Shown here piece by piece: positions 1 to 9,200 of a DNA stretch of 25,121 bases. Within the stretch, counting starts at the first letter, position 1, and the number at the start of each line of letters is the position of its first letter. The DNA comes from an uncultured Bacteroides sp. (GTDB lineage: Bacteria; Bacteroidota; Bacteroidia; Bacteroidales; Bacteroidaceae), in assembly GCA_905198575.1 (NCBI GenBank), contig CAJKDC010000031.1:1-25121 (forward strand). The letters run 5' to 3'. The position numbers and the translations under genes were made by a program. The notes under the pieces are model-generated. The model had not been told where the DNA came from. It did not search any database and saw nothing but the letters and a program-made list of their open reading frames with translations.

Positions 1-30
1 CATTTAAGCATTAAACAAGAAAATATAGAC

Positions 31-1428
31 CTATACTACAAAAATAAGCCACGGACTTATGCAACTGTGCCGTTTCGGGTCATAGCGGAAAGTCTGCATT
101 TCTTTCGAGACTTCACCATTGCCAAACTCGGCAGTTACGCTGACAGTAACCAACTGCCCGGCTAGCGATTGCGGTAATTTCATTTGCGCATTCCAATTAA
201 AGTCGGTCTGCTGCTTCATGGGCAGTCCTTTTGCCAATTCCTTGCCACCGGCAGAATATCCGTAAGTAACTTTTACGGTACGTGCCACACTGGAGTAGGT
301 ATTTACCGAGAGAACTACCGTTCCGTCAGCCGCCACAACAGCACGTCCATTATCAACCGAAGCGATTCGCAGTGAACAGTCCTGATACGGATAACGGATT
401 TCTGAGGAGAGGCTTCCTTTGCCGTCCACTGTGAGCACACGGAAAGAAGAAGGAGAATGGTCATACGAACCACGGACATGTCCGGGTGAGCAGACCATCA
501 GCACATCCGAGTTGTCCGGACGATACATGCGATGATGATGCCAGTGTCCATATAGCCATGCCTTCAAGTTATAATCGGCCAAATCAATATACCCCTTCTC
601 TTTGCTGCCGAACCGGAAATGCCCGTCGCCACTCATCACACTATGATTAAAGGCAATCACCGGACGATTCTCCGGTACATATTTCAAATCATTCTTAAGC
701 CATTCTCCGATGCTCTCTCTGCTGTAGGTAGACCGGCCGTCACCGTGTTCCATCGGAGTCACGATGTAATGAATATTTCCTATGTCAAACGAATAGTAAG
801 TCGGGCCAAAGAATTCTTCAAAACCCTCTTCGCCGTAACTTCCACGTCCTAAATCATGATTTCCCACACAGAAGAAAGCCTGAGCCGTCGGCATATTCTC
901 TGTATTGAAGAACTGCTGATAGCTTTCAAAGTCGTCACGGGTAATATCGCCCGTATGTATCAGAAAAGCCACATGCTCGTTTTGTGCATAATCGCGCAAA
1001 GCCTTCGATGCAAGCGCATGGCCATCATTGCCGGAGCGCATGGTGGGGTCCATGTGTGTATCGGATATATGAATAAACCGGTGTGTCCCATCCTTGGCCA
1101 CCAGTCCGGCGGGCTGCACTTGCAGAGCAAAATCATAGCTCTGTTGTACCTCGTTTATCCGCTGGAAATAAGCAGGAGCACGGAATCCGCTCGGGACCGT
1201 AATAAATACAAAGCGTGCATTTTCATGTCCCGGCAGGGAGAAATGGCCTGCAGCATCCGTCTGCACAACATTCAATCCGTCGGATACCGATACTTTCGAT
1301 ATAAGTTTCTCACCCTTATCAAACCGTCCATTATGGTTTGCATCCACAAACACCCGACCTTCATATGCCGCCACAGTCTCTGCACAAACGCCCAATAGCA
1401 GGGCTAATTTCATCCATTTTCTTTTCAT
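31..1428 (-). CDS. Exported calcineurin-like metallophosphoesterase
   Basis: Predicted secreted or periplasmic phosphoesterase of 465 residues. I chose the ATG at 1428 (MKRKWMKLALLLG), which gives a clean signal peptide; the longer reading adds a poor N-terminus. An N-terminal beta domain carries a calcium-loop-like DANHNGRFDKGE stretch (about residues 29-40). The metallophosphoesterase core shows every dimetal motif: SDTH (D123/H125), GD (D161), GNHD (N190-D192), FNHS and GHWHHH. A C-terminal beta domain completes the three-domain layout known for this Bacteroides family. The substrate cannot be told from sequence; family members act on phosphomonoesters or diesters. The gene starts 42 bases after the GH120 stop with no visible terminator between them, so the two are probably co-transcribed. 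Confidence 0.88.
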   Translation of the reverse strand: MKRKWMKLALLLGVCAETVAAYEGRVFVDANHNGRFDKGEKLISKVSVSDGLNVVQTDAAGHFSLPGHENARFVFITVPSGFRAPAYFQRINEVQQSYDFALQVQPAGLVAKDGTHRFIHISDTHMDPTMRSGNDGHALASKALRDYAQNEHVAFLIHTGDITRDDFESYQQFFNTENMPTAQAFFCVGNHDLGRGSYGEEGFEEFFGPTYYSFDIGNIHYIVTPMEHGDGRSTYSRESIGEWLKNDLKYVPENRPVIAFNHSVMSGDGHFRFGSKEKGYIDLADYNLKAWLYGHWHHHRMYRPDNSDVLMVCSPGHVRGSYDHSPSSFRVLTVDGKGSLSSEIRYPYQDCSLRIASVDNGRAVVAADGTVVLSVNTYSSVARTVKVTYGYSAGGKELAKGLPMKQQTDFNWNAQMKLPQSLAGQLVTVSVTAEFGNGEVSKEMQTFRYDPKRHSCISPWLIFVV

Positions 1429-1470
1429 AGTGATGATTATTTCAGTAAACAATAATTTCAACAACCGGCA

Positions 1471-3360
1471 TCAACGTTCCAAAGGCCATACCTTTATACG
1501 GGTTGTACCCGACAACGACTCAAACAGTCCTACAACAGGATTCGCAGCGCGCGATACCCCAAAATAGTCTTTATCCGAAACGAAAGGAGTTCCGTCCTGA
1601 TTCTCAAACGGCAGTCCGCTCAGTTTTGTTATCCCCAGTTGCGCTGCATCTATCTTCTTACCTTTGAATCCGGCCAGTTCGCTCAGACTTACATCACTCA
1701 CCAGGTATACCTCCTCTCCTACTTCTTCCAGACGCAGGTTCGGATTTACAGCATCCTCTGTCCAGCCTTGTTCTTTGCCTGTCATCGGTTTCGCTCCGTT
1801 GCAGAAGATATTGTCCGCTGCATAAATAGGCCATTGCGACTTGTCGAACGCTATCATACCATACTTCATGTCCTTGTTTGTACCCCCGACAAAAATGTTG
1901 TTATAGAAACGGTGGTCTCCTTCCGTAATTGTCCGGAAACCTTTCACCTGTGTAGAATGGTTCAGATGATAAGGTGTATAACGCTGGTCGTCCATCGGCT
2001 TGATGCCACCTGTAATGATATTATGCAGAAGAGCTCCTCCGTCCGTATTTTCCGCAAACGATTTGGAGGACAGCATGATATTATTGTCTACTACATAAGG
2101 TCCGTGGTCCACTTCAAAGAAAACATCTTCAGCCAGATTATCATAAAGTAAATTAGAAGAGACCCGTGCGCCCTGAGCCATCCAGTCCATCCAGATTCCG
2201 AAGTTTCCGGAATTATGAATCCGGTTATGATGGATGTACGTATCAATGGCTCCATGCAGTTTGATTCCTGCCATTTCCGCACCTCCGAATTGCTGTTTCG
2301 CAAGGATATTATAGATATGATTTCCGTAAATCTCACTAAAGGCACCACCCATGCTTCCGCAAATACCGGTCTGTTCACAATCGGAAATTATATTGTTGCG
2401 CACGATGTGCGAACCTACATTGGCCTTGTCCCATCCTTTTCGCAGGACGTTAAAGATAACTTCGATATAATGCAGTGTGCCGTCCAGACGTTTGTCGTTG
2501 CATTCCAGGTTATGTCCGCTGCTGCGTTCTTTGCCCAACGTAATGCCATTGGAACGCGAATTCTTTATTACATTGTCTTCAATAATCCATCCCTTGCACC
2601 AATGGGTAGCCACCATACCCACCTGTTCTGCTGTGGGAGCTGCCCACTGAGTAGCCGCCTGACTGAAATGGAATCCCCGGATGGTTAGGTAGTTCAAGCC
2701 TTCACGTGTAGGATAGAAGCAGGTAGGGCGTACGGATACTTCCGTAACTTCTTTATTCGGGTCGGCAGTTCCAAAATTGGCATAGATGGTCGTATGCTCG
2801 GCATCTACTTCTGCATACCATACATTGGTGCAGCCTTGCGGGTCACGGATGGTCTTTAATGTATCCGGCTGATAGACCTTATCCAAGGAGAAAGCTTCGT
2901 ACAGTGAAACGTCATTCAGATACACATCGGCCGTGTGGTGTATTTTGTCCGACCAGAGCCAGTCGCCGTACAGCCGGTCATTGAACGGATTGTAATTGCC
3001 AAAGAAACCGTTGGGCAGCACAAGCTTCCACACCTGTTTGTTCTTCTTTTCCCGTTTCCAGCCTGTCACCAGTTCCGAGCCCTTGATTTCTACTTTCTCA
3101 CCTTCGGCCGCACGATACAGAATCCGTCGGGCATCGCTTTCGCCTCCGTTCAAAGGGTTAATCCATTCACGGTATGTCCCCCGATGCACCGTTACGGTAT
3201 CTCCCGGCAAAGCCAGCTGGGCCGCCCGGTTAATGGTCCGGAAGGGAGTTGCCATATCTCCACTGGCAGCGTCATTTCCTGTTGGAGACACATGATATTC
3301 TTTTGCAAACAGACTGCTTGCAGACAGCAGCAGACAGATGGATACGATTGATGTTTTCAT
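1471..3360 (-). CDS. Secreted GH120-type beta-xylosidase (right-handed beta-helix)
   Basis: A 629-residue exported protein whose layout matches the GH120 beta-xylosidase XylC of Thermoanaerobacterium as I remember it. Shared blocks include REWINP, ESDARRI, YRAAEGEKV.IKGSE, FFG.YNP, GDWL, KGWIIEDN, IRNN, SEIY.NHIYNI and EVDHGPYVVD. The two residues matching the XylC nucleophile and acid/base are D392 (in MDWMAQG) and E416 (in FEVDHGP), about 24 residues apart as in the reference. The ATG at 3360 gives MKTSIVSICLLLSASSLFA, a good signal peptide; an upstream GTG would add five residues. The likely job is releasing xylose from xylo-oligosaccharides at the cell surface or in the periplasm. No SusC/SusD pair is nearby, so this is not a complete polysaccharide utilisation locus. 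Confidence 0.85.
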   Translation of the reverse strand: MKTSIVSICLLLSASSLFAKEYHVSPTGNDAASGDMATPFRTINRAAQLALPGDTVTVHRGTYREWINPLNGGESDARRILYRAAEGEKVEIKGSELVTGWKREKKNKQVWKLVLPNGFFGNYNPFNDRLYGDWLWSDKIHHTADVYLNDVSLYEAFSLDKVYQPDTLKTIRDPQGCTNVWYAEVDAEHTTIYANFGTADPNKEVTEVSVRPTCFYPTREGLNYLTIRGFHFSQAATQWAAPTAEQVGMVATHWCKGWIIEDNVIKNSRSNGITLGKERSSGHNLECNDKRLDGTLHYIEVIFNVLRKGWDKANVGSHIVRNNIISDCEQTGICGSMGGAFSEIYGNHIYNILAKQQFGGAEMAGIKLHGAIDTYIHHNRIHNSGNFGIWMDWMAQGARVSSNLLYDNLAEDVFFEVDHGPYVVDNNIMLSSKSFAENTDGGALLHNIITGGIKPMDDQRYTPYHLNHSTQVKGFRTITEGDHRFYNNIFVGGTNKDMKYGMIAFDKSQWPIYAADNIFCNGAKPMTGKEQGWTEDAVNPNLRLEEVGEEVYLVSDVSLSELAGFKGKKIDAAQLGITKLSGLPFENQDGTPFVSDKDYFGVSRAANPVVGLFESLSGTTRIKVWPLER

Positions 3361-3403
3361 AATATTCTTCACCACTATATTATAAGGTTTGACATTCTTT
3401 TAA

Positions 3404-3440
3404 GAAAGAAAGCCATCATACACAATGACGGCTTTCTTTC
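3404..3440 (-). terminator. Hairpin, probable terminator
   Basis: 16-bp stem with one mismatch (3404-3419 with 3425-3440) and a 5-base loop. Read on the minus strand, the 3' arm ends in a T-rich run. It lies between the sigma gene and the GH120 start at 3360, so it may end sigma transcription or act as a leader hairpin. Confidence 0.5.
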
Positions 3441-3469
3441 AACACGCGTTTTTTCATCATAGCCTAAAT

Positions 3470-3491
3470 TAAAGTAAGATTAGCATTAGCC
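3470..3491. repeat. Imperfect direct repeat of the sigma gene 3' end
   Basis: TAAAGTAAG, five extra bases (ATTAG), then CATTAGCC. The same 17 bases without the extra five occur at 3758-3774, inside the last codons of the sigma gene. The copies flank about 265 bases of non-coding DNA, which suggests a local duplication or an old insertion. Confidence 0.45.
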
Positions 3492-3751
3492 CACAGCCTA
3501 CAGGCTGCGATATAAATAATCCCTACAGGAAAGATTTTCCTGATGTCTCTGTAGTTATGTAGGCTTTAAAGGGATACACACACAAGGGTAAGATGTTTTT
3601 TATTGTTAAAATTATTGTTAAGAAAGGTGTGTCTTTACCTTATCACAAGAATGATCTGTCTTCATTACATATGAAATAAATGTACAGCAAAAAAGTGACG
3701 TGTCTGCGGCATTGCAATGATAAGGTGTGGATACAAAGACAAAAAAGAATA

Positions 3752-4306
3752 TCAACGTAAAGTAAGCATTAGCCATACGTAGACAACCTTACGGAGCAAA
3801 GCCAGCGCAGCGGTGAGATGGTTTTCTACAGTACGCTTACTGATACCCAGCCGAAGGGCAATCTCCTGATTGGAGAGTCCTTTCTCACGGCTCATGCGGT
3901 AGACCAGCTGACGTTGTGGCGGCATTTGCTGTACAGCCGCCTGTATCGTGGCCTGCAATTCACGCGCAAACAGCTGCTCTTCTTCCGAACGGGCTTCTGT
4001 ATTGGTTTCCAGATATTCTTTTACATATTGTTCGGTGACTTCCAGATGGTCAAAATAATCATAGACCTTGAAGCGGGCCATCTGATAGAGGTAGGCAGAA
4101 ATAGATTCTACATGTGCAAGCCGGGCACGGTCTTTCCACAAGGAAAGAAACAGCTCCTGACACATGTCACGGCTCAATTCTTCATCGTGTGTCAACCCCG
4201 TCAGGAATGAAACCATCTTGGGCTGATACAGAAAAAACAATTGCTCGAATGCATGTACATTCCCAGCTGCTATTTCCGACAAAATATGTAAATCTATTTT
4301 TTCCAT
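3752..4306 (-). CDS. ECF-type RNA polymerase sigma-70 factor
   Basis: A 184-residue extracytoplasmic-function sigma factor. Region 2 covers about residues 18-85 (FEQLFFLYQP, DMCQELFLSLWKDR, AYLYQMARFKVYDYF). Region 4 covers about 118-173, with the helix-turn-helix SNQEIALRLGISKRTVENHL. Start and length fit the Bacteroides expansion family. Such factors usually precede a FecR-type anti-sigma gene and a SusC/SusD-like transport operon; neither is visible, since 391 non-coding bases and then the GH120 gene follow. It may be an orphan regulator, and a role in controlling the GH120 gene is only inference. No clear ribosome-binding site is seen. Confidence 0.9.
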   Translation of the reverse strand: MEKIDLHILSEIAAGNVHAFEQLFFLYQPKMVSFLTGLTHDEELSRDMCQELFLSLWKDRARLAHVESISAYLYQMARFKVYDYFDHLEVTEQYVKEYLETNTEARSEEEQLFARELQATIQAAVQQMPPQRQLVYRMSREKGLSNQEIALRLGISKRTVENHLTAALALLRKVVYVWLMLTLR

Positions 4307-4475
4307 AGGCTAACAGAGTGCAAAAGAAATATTTTTTCTGAAAAAAATAAATGTTTGGACAAACTTTTTTAGTGATATTTCTTTCACATATCCGCCAGAT
4401 TTACAAAAAGATTTTGCGATAATGAAAAGTACTGTTTGCTGTAAAAATGTCGTTTAAATCACTCAATTACAGCTT

Positions 4476-4523
4476 AAAGGGCTGGTTCTGAAAGCTGAAT
4501 CCAACTGAAAAAACCGGCCCTTT
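4476..4523 (-). terminator. Hairpin terminator after the M28 peptidase
   Basis: AAAGGGC (4476-4482) pairs with GCCCTTT (4517-4523), then a G-T wobble, then GGTT (4484-4487) with AACC (4512-4515); the loop is long (24 bases). It lies 33 bases past the peptidase stop. The remaining 4307-4475 region upstream of the sigma gene shows no consensus -7 box. Confidence 0.55.
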
Positions 4524-4556
4524 TTGCTTTGAGTCTATCATCGGAGAAAGACAATA

Positions 4557-6104
4557 TTACTCTTCCTCGTAAACACCTTCACGCGACAATGGCTTGTCCA
4601 AATTGGCTACTCCCAAAGCGGTTACAGCCGTTACTGTAGCCGTGTGCTCCAGATACTCGGGAATGTTCTTGGTAAACAGGTCGCGCTCGGTGTGCCAGAT
4701 TTCTCCATAGCTGAAGTTATACCCCTTGATATCTTTCGTAGTGAATCCGCAAGTAGGCACTCCATACGTGGCAAACACTTCCGAATCGGTACCTCCTGCC
4801 ACTTTCGGGCGTTTGCGGGGCTCACGCACTGTCACCTCAAACGGAATGTCGGCACGTATCTTCTTCAAAGGCTCCGTAATCTGTTCAAAATCGTCAATCA
4901 TGGCTTGCGAAACAGCAATTCCTACCGGGGGTTCCGGACCACCGTCACGATTGAACACATTCAGAATTTTCGGCAATTCCTGCTGATGCTTCTTACAGTA
5001 TGCCTTTGAGCCCAGCAATCCGAACTCTTCACCCGCAAAGGCAATGAAACGTATCGTCCGCTTCGGCTTCGCACCCGACAGGGCCAGCATGCGGGCTGCT
5101 TCCATCATCGGAGCAATCCCCGTACCGCAGTCTACTCCGCCTGTTCCGACATCAAAAGAATCCAGATGCCCGCAGACGATTACCTGTTCGTCAGGATACT
5201 TGCTGCCCCGGATGGATGCCACTACATTGTGGTATTTCACCGGACCCAACTTGAAGTGATTGCGAATGTCAAACTCCAGCAGGAAGTCTTCTCTCCGCTC
5301 CTTCACCATCTGGGCTATAACATCAAACTGCTGAGAGTCCAGCTTGATATCGGGCACTTCGGGCAGGTTGTCGAATGTCAGACTGTCTATCATCTTCCGG
5401 TCGTAAAGGGCACGGATGGGCACCTCGGACGACTGAATGAATCCCAAAGCACCCGCCTCTACCATCTCATGGTAGAAAAGCGCCGGAAATTCCCGGTAAG
5501 GAATCATTTCGTTTTTCTCGCCATTCGCCCAGTTACGTCTCCGGAGCTCGGCATTTTTCTTGTCAATCTCTTCATTTTCCTTCTTCACCACCTGGCGGAT
5601 AGAATCTCCCTGCGCAGAGCGGTCGATGGGCCATCCGTTGTTTGTACCGAAAATCAGGACCCATGCTCCTTTCAACTTGAGCCGCATGCGCTCAAATTCC
5701 TGTTCGGTATGTGGCTCGGCCAGCACGTGTCCGCGCTGTACGCCTTTTGTTCCCGAAGTATAAGAAGGAGTGGCAAAGTGCAGCGTCATCCCGTGGTCGT
5801 GACTCAACAGCTTGCCAGACCAAGGCCCGCGATTGAACCCTACCGGAAGTTCGCCTGCCTCTTCCAGATGTACTTCCAGTCCCCACTTCTTGTATTCGCG
5901 TACCATCCATTCTGCCGCATTCTCATAGGCATCCGAGCCGATGGGGCGCCCTCCAAAACGATTGGTCAGTATATCAAGCTGGTGCACGGCCTGATTGTCC
6001 TGACGACCTATTTCAATGATTTTATCGACGACGGCTTTCTGTGCCTGAAAAGGCTGCGCCAATAAGGTTACAAAAGCCGCACAAAGCAATGTTTTTTTCT
6101 TCAT
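4557..6104 (-). CDS. Secreted M28-family zinc aminopeptidase
   Basis: A 515-residue exported metallopeptidase. The start at 6104 (MKKKTLLCAAFVTLLAQPFQAQ) gives a classic signal peptide; the upstream alternative does not. The M28 two-zinc site is complete: H313 (CGHLDS), D325 (DCGTG), E359/E360 (AGEEFG), D387 (NRDGG) and H471 (IWHTERD). The family predicts removal of N-terminal residues from peptides outside the cytoplasm. A segment of about residues 100-290, between the N-terminal part and the catalytic core, resembles the protease-associated-domain insertion seen in many M28 enzymes. It is transcribed alone, divergently from the SNF2 helicase, and closed by its own terminator. Confidence 0.9.
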   Translation of the reverse strand: MKKKTLLCAAFVTLLAQPFQAQKAVVDKIIEIGRQDNQAVHQLDILTNRFGGRPIGSDAYENAAEWMVREYKKWGLEVHLEEAGELPVGFNRGPWSGKLLSHDHGMTLHFATPSYTSGTKGVQRGHVLAEPHTEQEFERMRLKLKGAWVLIFGTNNGWPIDRSAQGDSIRQVVKKENEEIDKKNAELRRRNWANGEKNEMIPYREFPALFYHEMVEAGALGFIQSSEVPIRALYDRKMIDSLTFDNLPEVPDIKLDSQQFDVIAQMVKERREDFLLEFDIRNHFKLGPVKYHNVVASIRGSKYPDEQVIVCGHLDSFDVGTGGVDCGTGIAPMMEAARMLALSGAKPKRTIRFIAFAGEEFGLLGSKAYCKKHQQELPKILNVFNRDGGPEPPVGIAVSQAMIDDFEQITEPLKKIRADIPFEVTVREPRKRPKVAGGTDSEVFATYGVPTCGFTTKDIKGYNFSYGEIWHTERDLFTKNIPEYLEHTATVTAVTALGVANLDKPLSREGVYEEE

Positions 6105-6134
6105 ATATGATAGATTTTTAAATGTTTCCGGATA

Positions 6135-6168
6135 CAAAATAAAAGTGTTTTTCGGAAATTAACAAAAA
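6135..6168 (-). promoter_or_regulatory. Possible promoter of the M28 peptidase
   Basis: On the minus strand a TTTTTG (-33-like, 6163-6168) is followed after 20 bases by TTATTTTG (6135-6142), a degenerate version of the Bacteroidota -7 box. Spacing is right; the -7 box is imperfect. Confidence 0.35.
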
Positions 6169-6232
6169 TTATTTGCACCTATATTTGTTTACTCTTCTTC
6201 AATTAAAAACACATTCATTAATCATTTTTTAT

Positions 6233-6240
6233 TAGCTTTG
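6233..6240 (+). promoter_or_regulatory. -7 promoter box of the SNF2 helicase gene
   Basis: TAGCTTTG matches the Bacteroidota -7 consensus TAnnTTTG and lies 20 bases before the helicase ATG, implying a very short leader. No good -33 element is seen at 19-21 bases. Confidence 0.5.
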
Positions 6241-6260
6241 TAATCTAATAAAAGAAAAAC

Positions 6261-9200
6261 ATGAACAACAAGACTGCATTAAGCATAGATTACAGCTGGT
6301 TGGAAGCATTGAAAGAGACAGACCGCAAGTTGATTTGTTACCTTGCTTACAACACAGATTTGGTGGAGATGAAGCACCTCACTAGCTCAAGCCTCAAGAA
6401 TCCTTTCCGCAACGTATCCGATATAAAAGAGCGGTTGGAAAGACTGACGCAAGAGATGCTAGTCGATACAATCAGGAGCTATTGGGATAAAATGATGGAC
6501 GACGGGAGTTTCAGAGTTTATTTGGACGACTATTTTACAGTTAACTATTACACACTGACCCAAAAGCCGGAATGGGAAAAAGAATTCATGGCTTATCTGC
6601 AAGGCAACAGCAGAACCCGGAAAGTCCTGCTCAATATTCTGGAAAAGGCTATAGCGGGAGAAAATGTCACGTTGCTGTCCGACTGGTACTATGCAGAGAT
6701 TCAGCAATGCCTGCTACCGGTGGCTTTCGACCCTGTTTTTCGTCCGGTCATCACCAACATGCCCTCTATCCTATTTGTTCCTTTACTGTCCAAACTGACA
6801 GATATACTGATAAAGAATGATATGCTCGACAGGGACGACTGTCTGGAGCAGCTGATTGAAGCAAAACATGACCTTGCCCCGTCTGAACAGGAACGGCTGA
6901 AATCCCTGCGTGCACTCTACCGCTATTATGCTTTTGGCGAATACATCCCGGTAAATGCTCCCCAGGAACCCGCTTACTGGATACTGAAAGGTGTACGCGC
7001 CATGCACGAAAAGCATTATGCCGAAGCACTGGAGTTCTTCTACAAGGGATTGAAGCTGCGCAACAAAGTATCGCAGGTCAAAAACATATTCGACAATTTT
7101 CTGGATTGTTACTTCCTTATTATGGCCTACGTACGCGAGGGATCTGAAGCAAGCCGCAAAAAATTGCAGCAGTTCCTACGCAAGAATGAGGTGAACAACC
7201 GCCTGAATTATCAGCCGGCAGTCATCCTGGCCGACACTTATCTCAGCGAAGAACAGACACCAGAAAAGAAATGGATTGAAAACCTCCTGTATAAAACACC
7301 CGGATTTCATTTTCTGGGATGCCTGTTCGCCCGTTACTTTTCGATAGATACGGACGAATATCCCATCGACCTGAAACCGGTAATGAATCAGCCCCAGATG
7401 GCTGTTCTGCGCAACGAACTGGCTGCCTATCTCCCCATGTCGGAGACAGAACGCAAGGAACTGCAACGCATAATGGGCACACCTGTCCTTACCTCCATAT
7501 TCCGGAAACAGCCGTGGGAAAACACCCTTGACCTGCTGCTACAGGATGCTCTGCAACAACAGGAGCCAGATGCTGTGAATCAAAGACAAATCCGACTGGC
7601 CTACATCATCCGTAATGGCTACTCGGTAGAAATGCGCGAACAGACGCTCCTGAAATCGGGTAAATGGGGAAGCGGGAAGGCCTTGTCGGGCATCCGTTAT
7701 TACGAAGGACCCTTTGAACTGATGGACGAGCAGGATAAAAAACTGTGGAGCATTGTCCGTAACGAGTATAGCTATGTCAGGCCGGAAGACATCATCCCCT
7801 GGCTGGTGGGATGCGACCATATATATGCGGGTTCCTATGCACCATTCAGTCCGGTGACTATCGAAGAAGAGAAGCCCTACCTGACTATCGATAGAAAGAA
7901 GCAGGGGTTTGTAGTGAACTCCAACCTCACGAAAAGGGATTTCTCCGGTACACCGAAAAAACATATTATCCGCCAACTCACCGATACGCACTATGTGGTG
8001 ATTCCTCTAACCGACAAGCAATGGAATTACTACCGGCGCCTGCTGATGCAAGAAGAATTTCCGCCCGAAGCCGAAAGTAAACTGAAAGAAGTGCTTTCGC
8101 AAATCGGCGGAACAGTTGAGGTGCACTCCGACCTGCTGGAAAATGGTTCTACGCTGGAAGCTGTGGAAGGGAACAGCCAACTTTGCCTGCAAGTGCGCCA
8201 GCAAAGACTGGGGTATGAAGTAGCTATCCTTATCCGACCGCTTCCTGGCGGACAGAAGACTTATCTTCCGGGTAAAGGAGCCGGTATCGTATTCGACGAA
8301 ACCGACGGTAAGCGTGTGCAAGTAAACCGGAACATGAGCAGGGAACAAAACAACTATAAAGCGCTGGCTGCTTTTCTGGATGCCGAACTGGAAATACAAA
8401 TCAATGATTCCAACCTCTGGCTAAGTTTGGAAAACATGCTCGGCCTGCTGGAGTATGTGACCAACAACGCCGACACCGTTTATCTGGAATGGCCCGAAGG
8501 TGAAAAGCTGTCGCTGAGACAAGCTCCTGACAGCGGAAACTGGAATGTAAACCTGCGTACTGCCGGAAACTGGTTCGAAGTGGAAGGTGAAGTACGGATT
8601 GATGAGCAGCACGTAATAAGTATGGCCCAACTGCTGGATTTGCTGGCTGCCGGAAAAAGCAATTACATCCGTCTGAATGAGAAAGAGTATATGCAACTGG
8701 GCGAAAACCTGCGCAAGCAACTGGAGCGTTTGGAGTCGCTGGCTGTAAAAGAGCGTGGAAAAATAAAGATTTCTCAATTCAATACGCCACTGCTGGACAA
8801 GGCTGTGAATGGGGTACTGTCCATCGGATGCGACAAACAGCTGAACGAACTGAAGAATAACATCACCAAAAGCTTGAAGCAGGAACCTCCCGTACCTGCA
8901 ATGCTGCAAGCAGAATTGCGCGACTATCAGTACGAAGGTTTCCGCTGGATGGTGCGACAGACCGGATGGGGAGCAGGAGTCTGTCTGGCCGATGACATGG
9001 GACTTGGCAAGACTGTACAGACCATTGCTTTCCTACTGCATCGGGCACAGCAGGGGCCGTCGCTGGTGGTGGCTCCGGCATCGGTTATCCCCAACTGGTG
9101 CAGCGAGCTGAACCGCTTTGCTCCTGCACTGAAAATCTCTGTGCTCAACAAGAGTACCGACCGCAAAGCTTTGATTGCAGAAGCGGCCGACAATGAAGTG

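Larger units (their letters stand above)
3361..3751. other. 391-base non-coding stretch rich in inverted repeats
   Basis: No credible gene lies here. Besides the hairpin at 3404-3440 there are nested or competing inverted repeats: AGCCTAC (3495-3501) with GTAGGCT (3559-3565), CTACAG (3523-3528) with CTGTAG (3549-3554), AGGAAA (3527-3532) with TTTCCT (3536-3541), ATCCC (3519-3523) with GGGAT (3571-3575), ACCTTATC (3637-3644) with GATAAGGT (3719-3726), and GTCTTT (3631-3636) with AAAGAC (3735-3740). It is both the 3' flank of the sigma gene and the leader region of the GH120 gene. It could be a structured leader, a small RNA or the remnant of a small mobile element. Confidence 0.5.

Noticed and set aside
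1471..3360. Polysaccharide lyase or alginate-epimerase reading of the beta-helix protein
   Set aside because: The ordered conserved blocks and the D392/E416 pair fit GH120 beta-xylosidase much better.
5166..6065. 299-codon plus-strand open frame
   Set aside because: Antisense shadow of the M28 peptidase, with no recognisable protein features.
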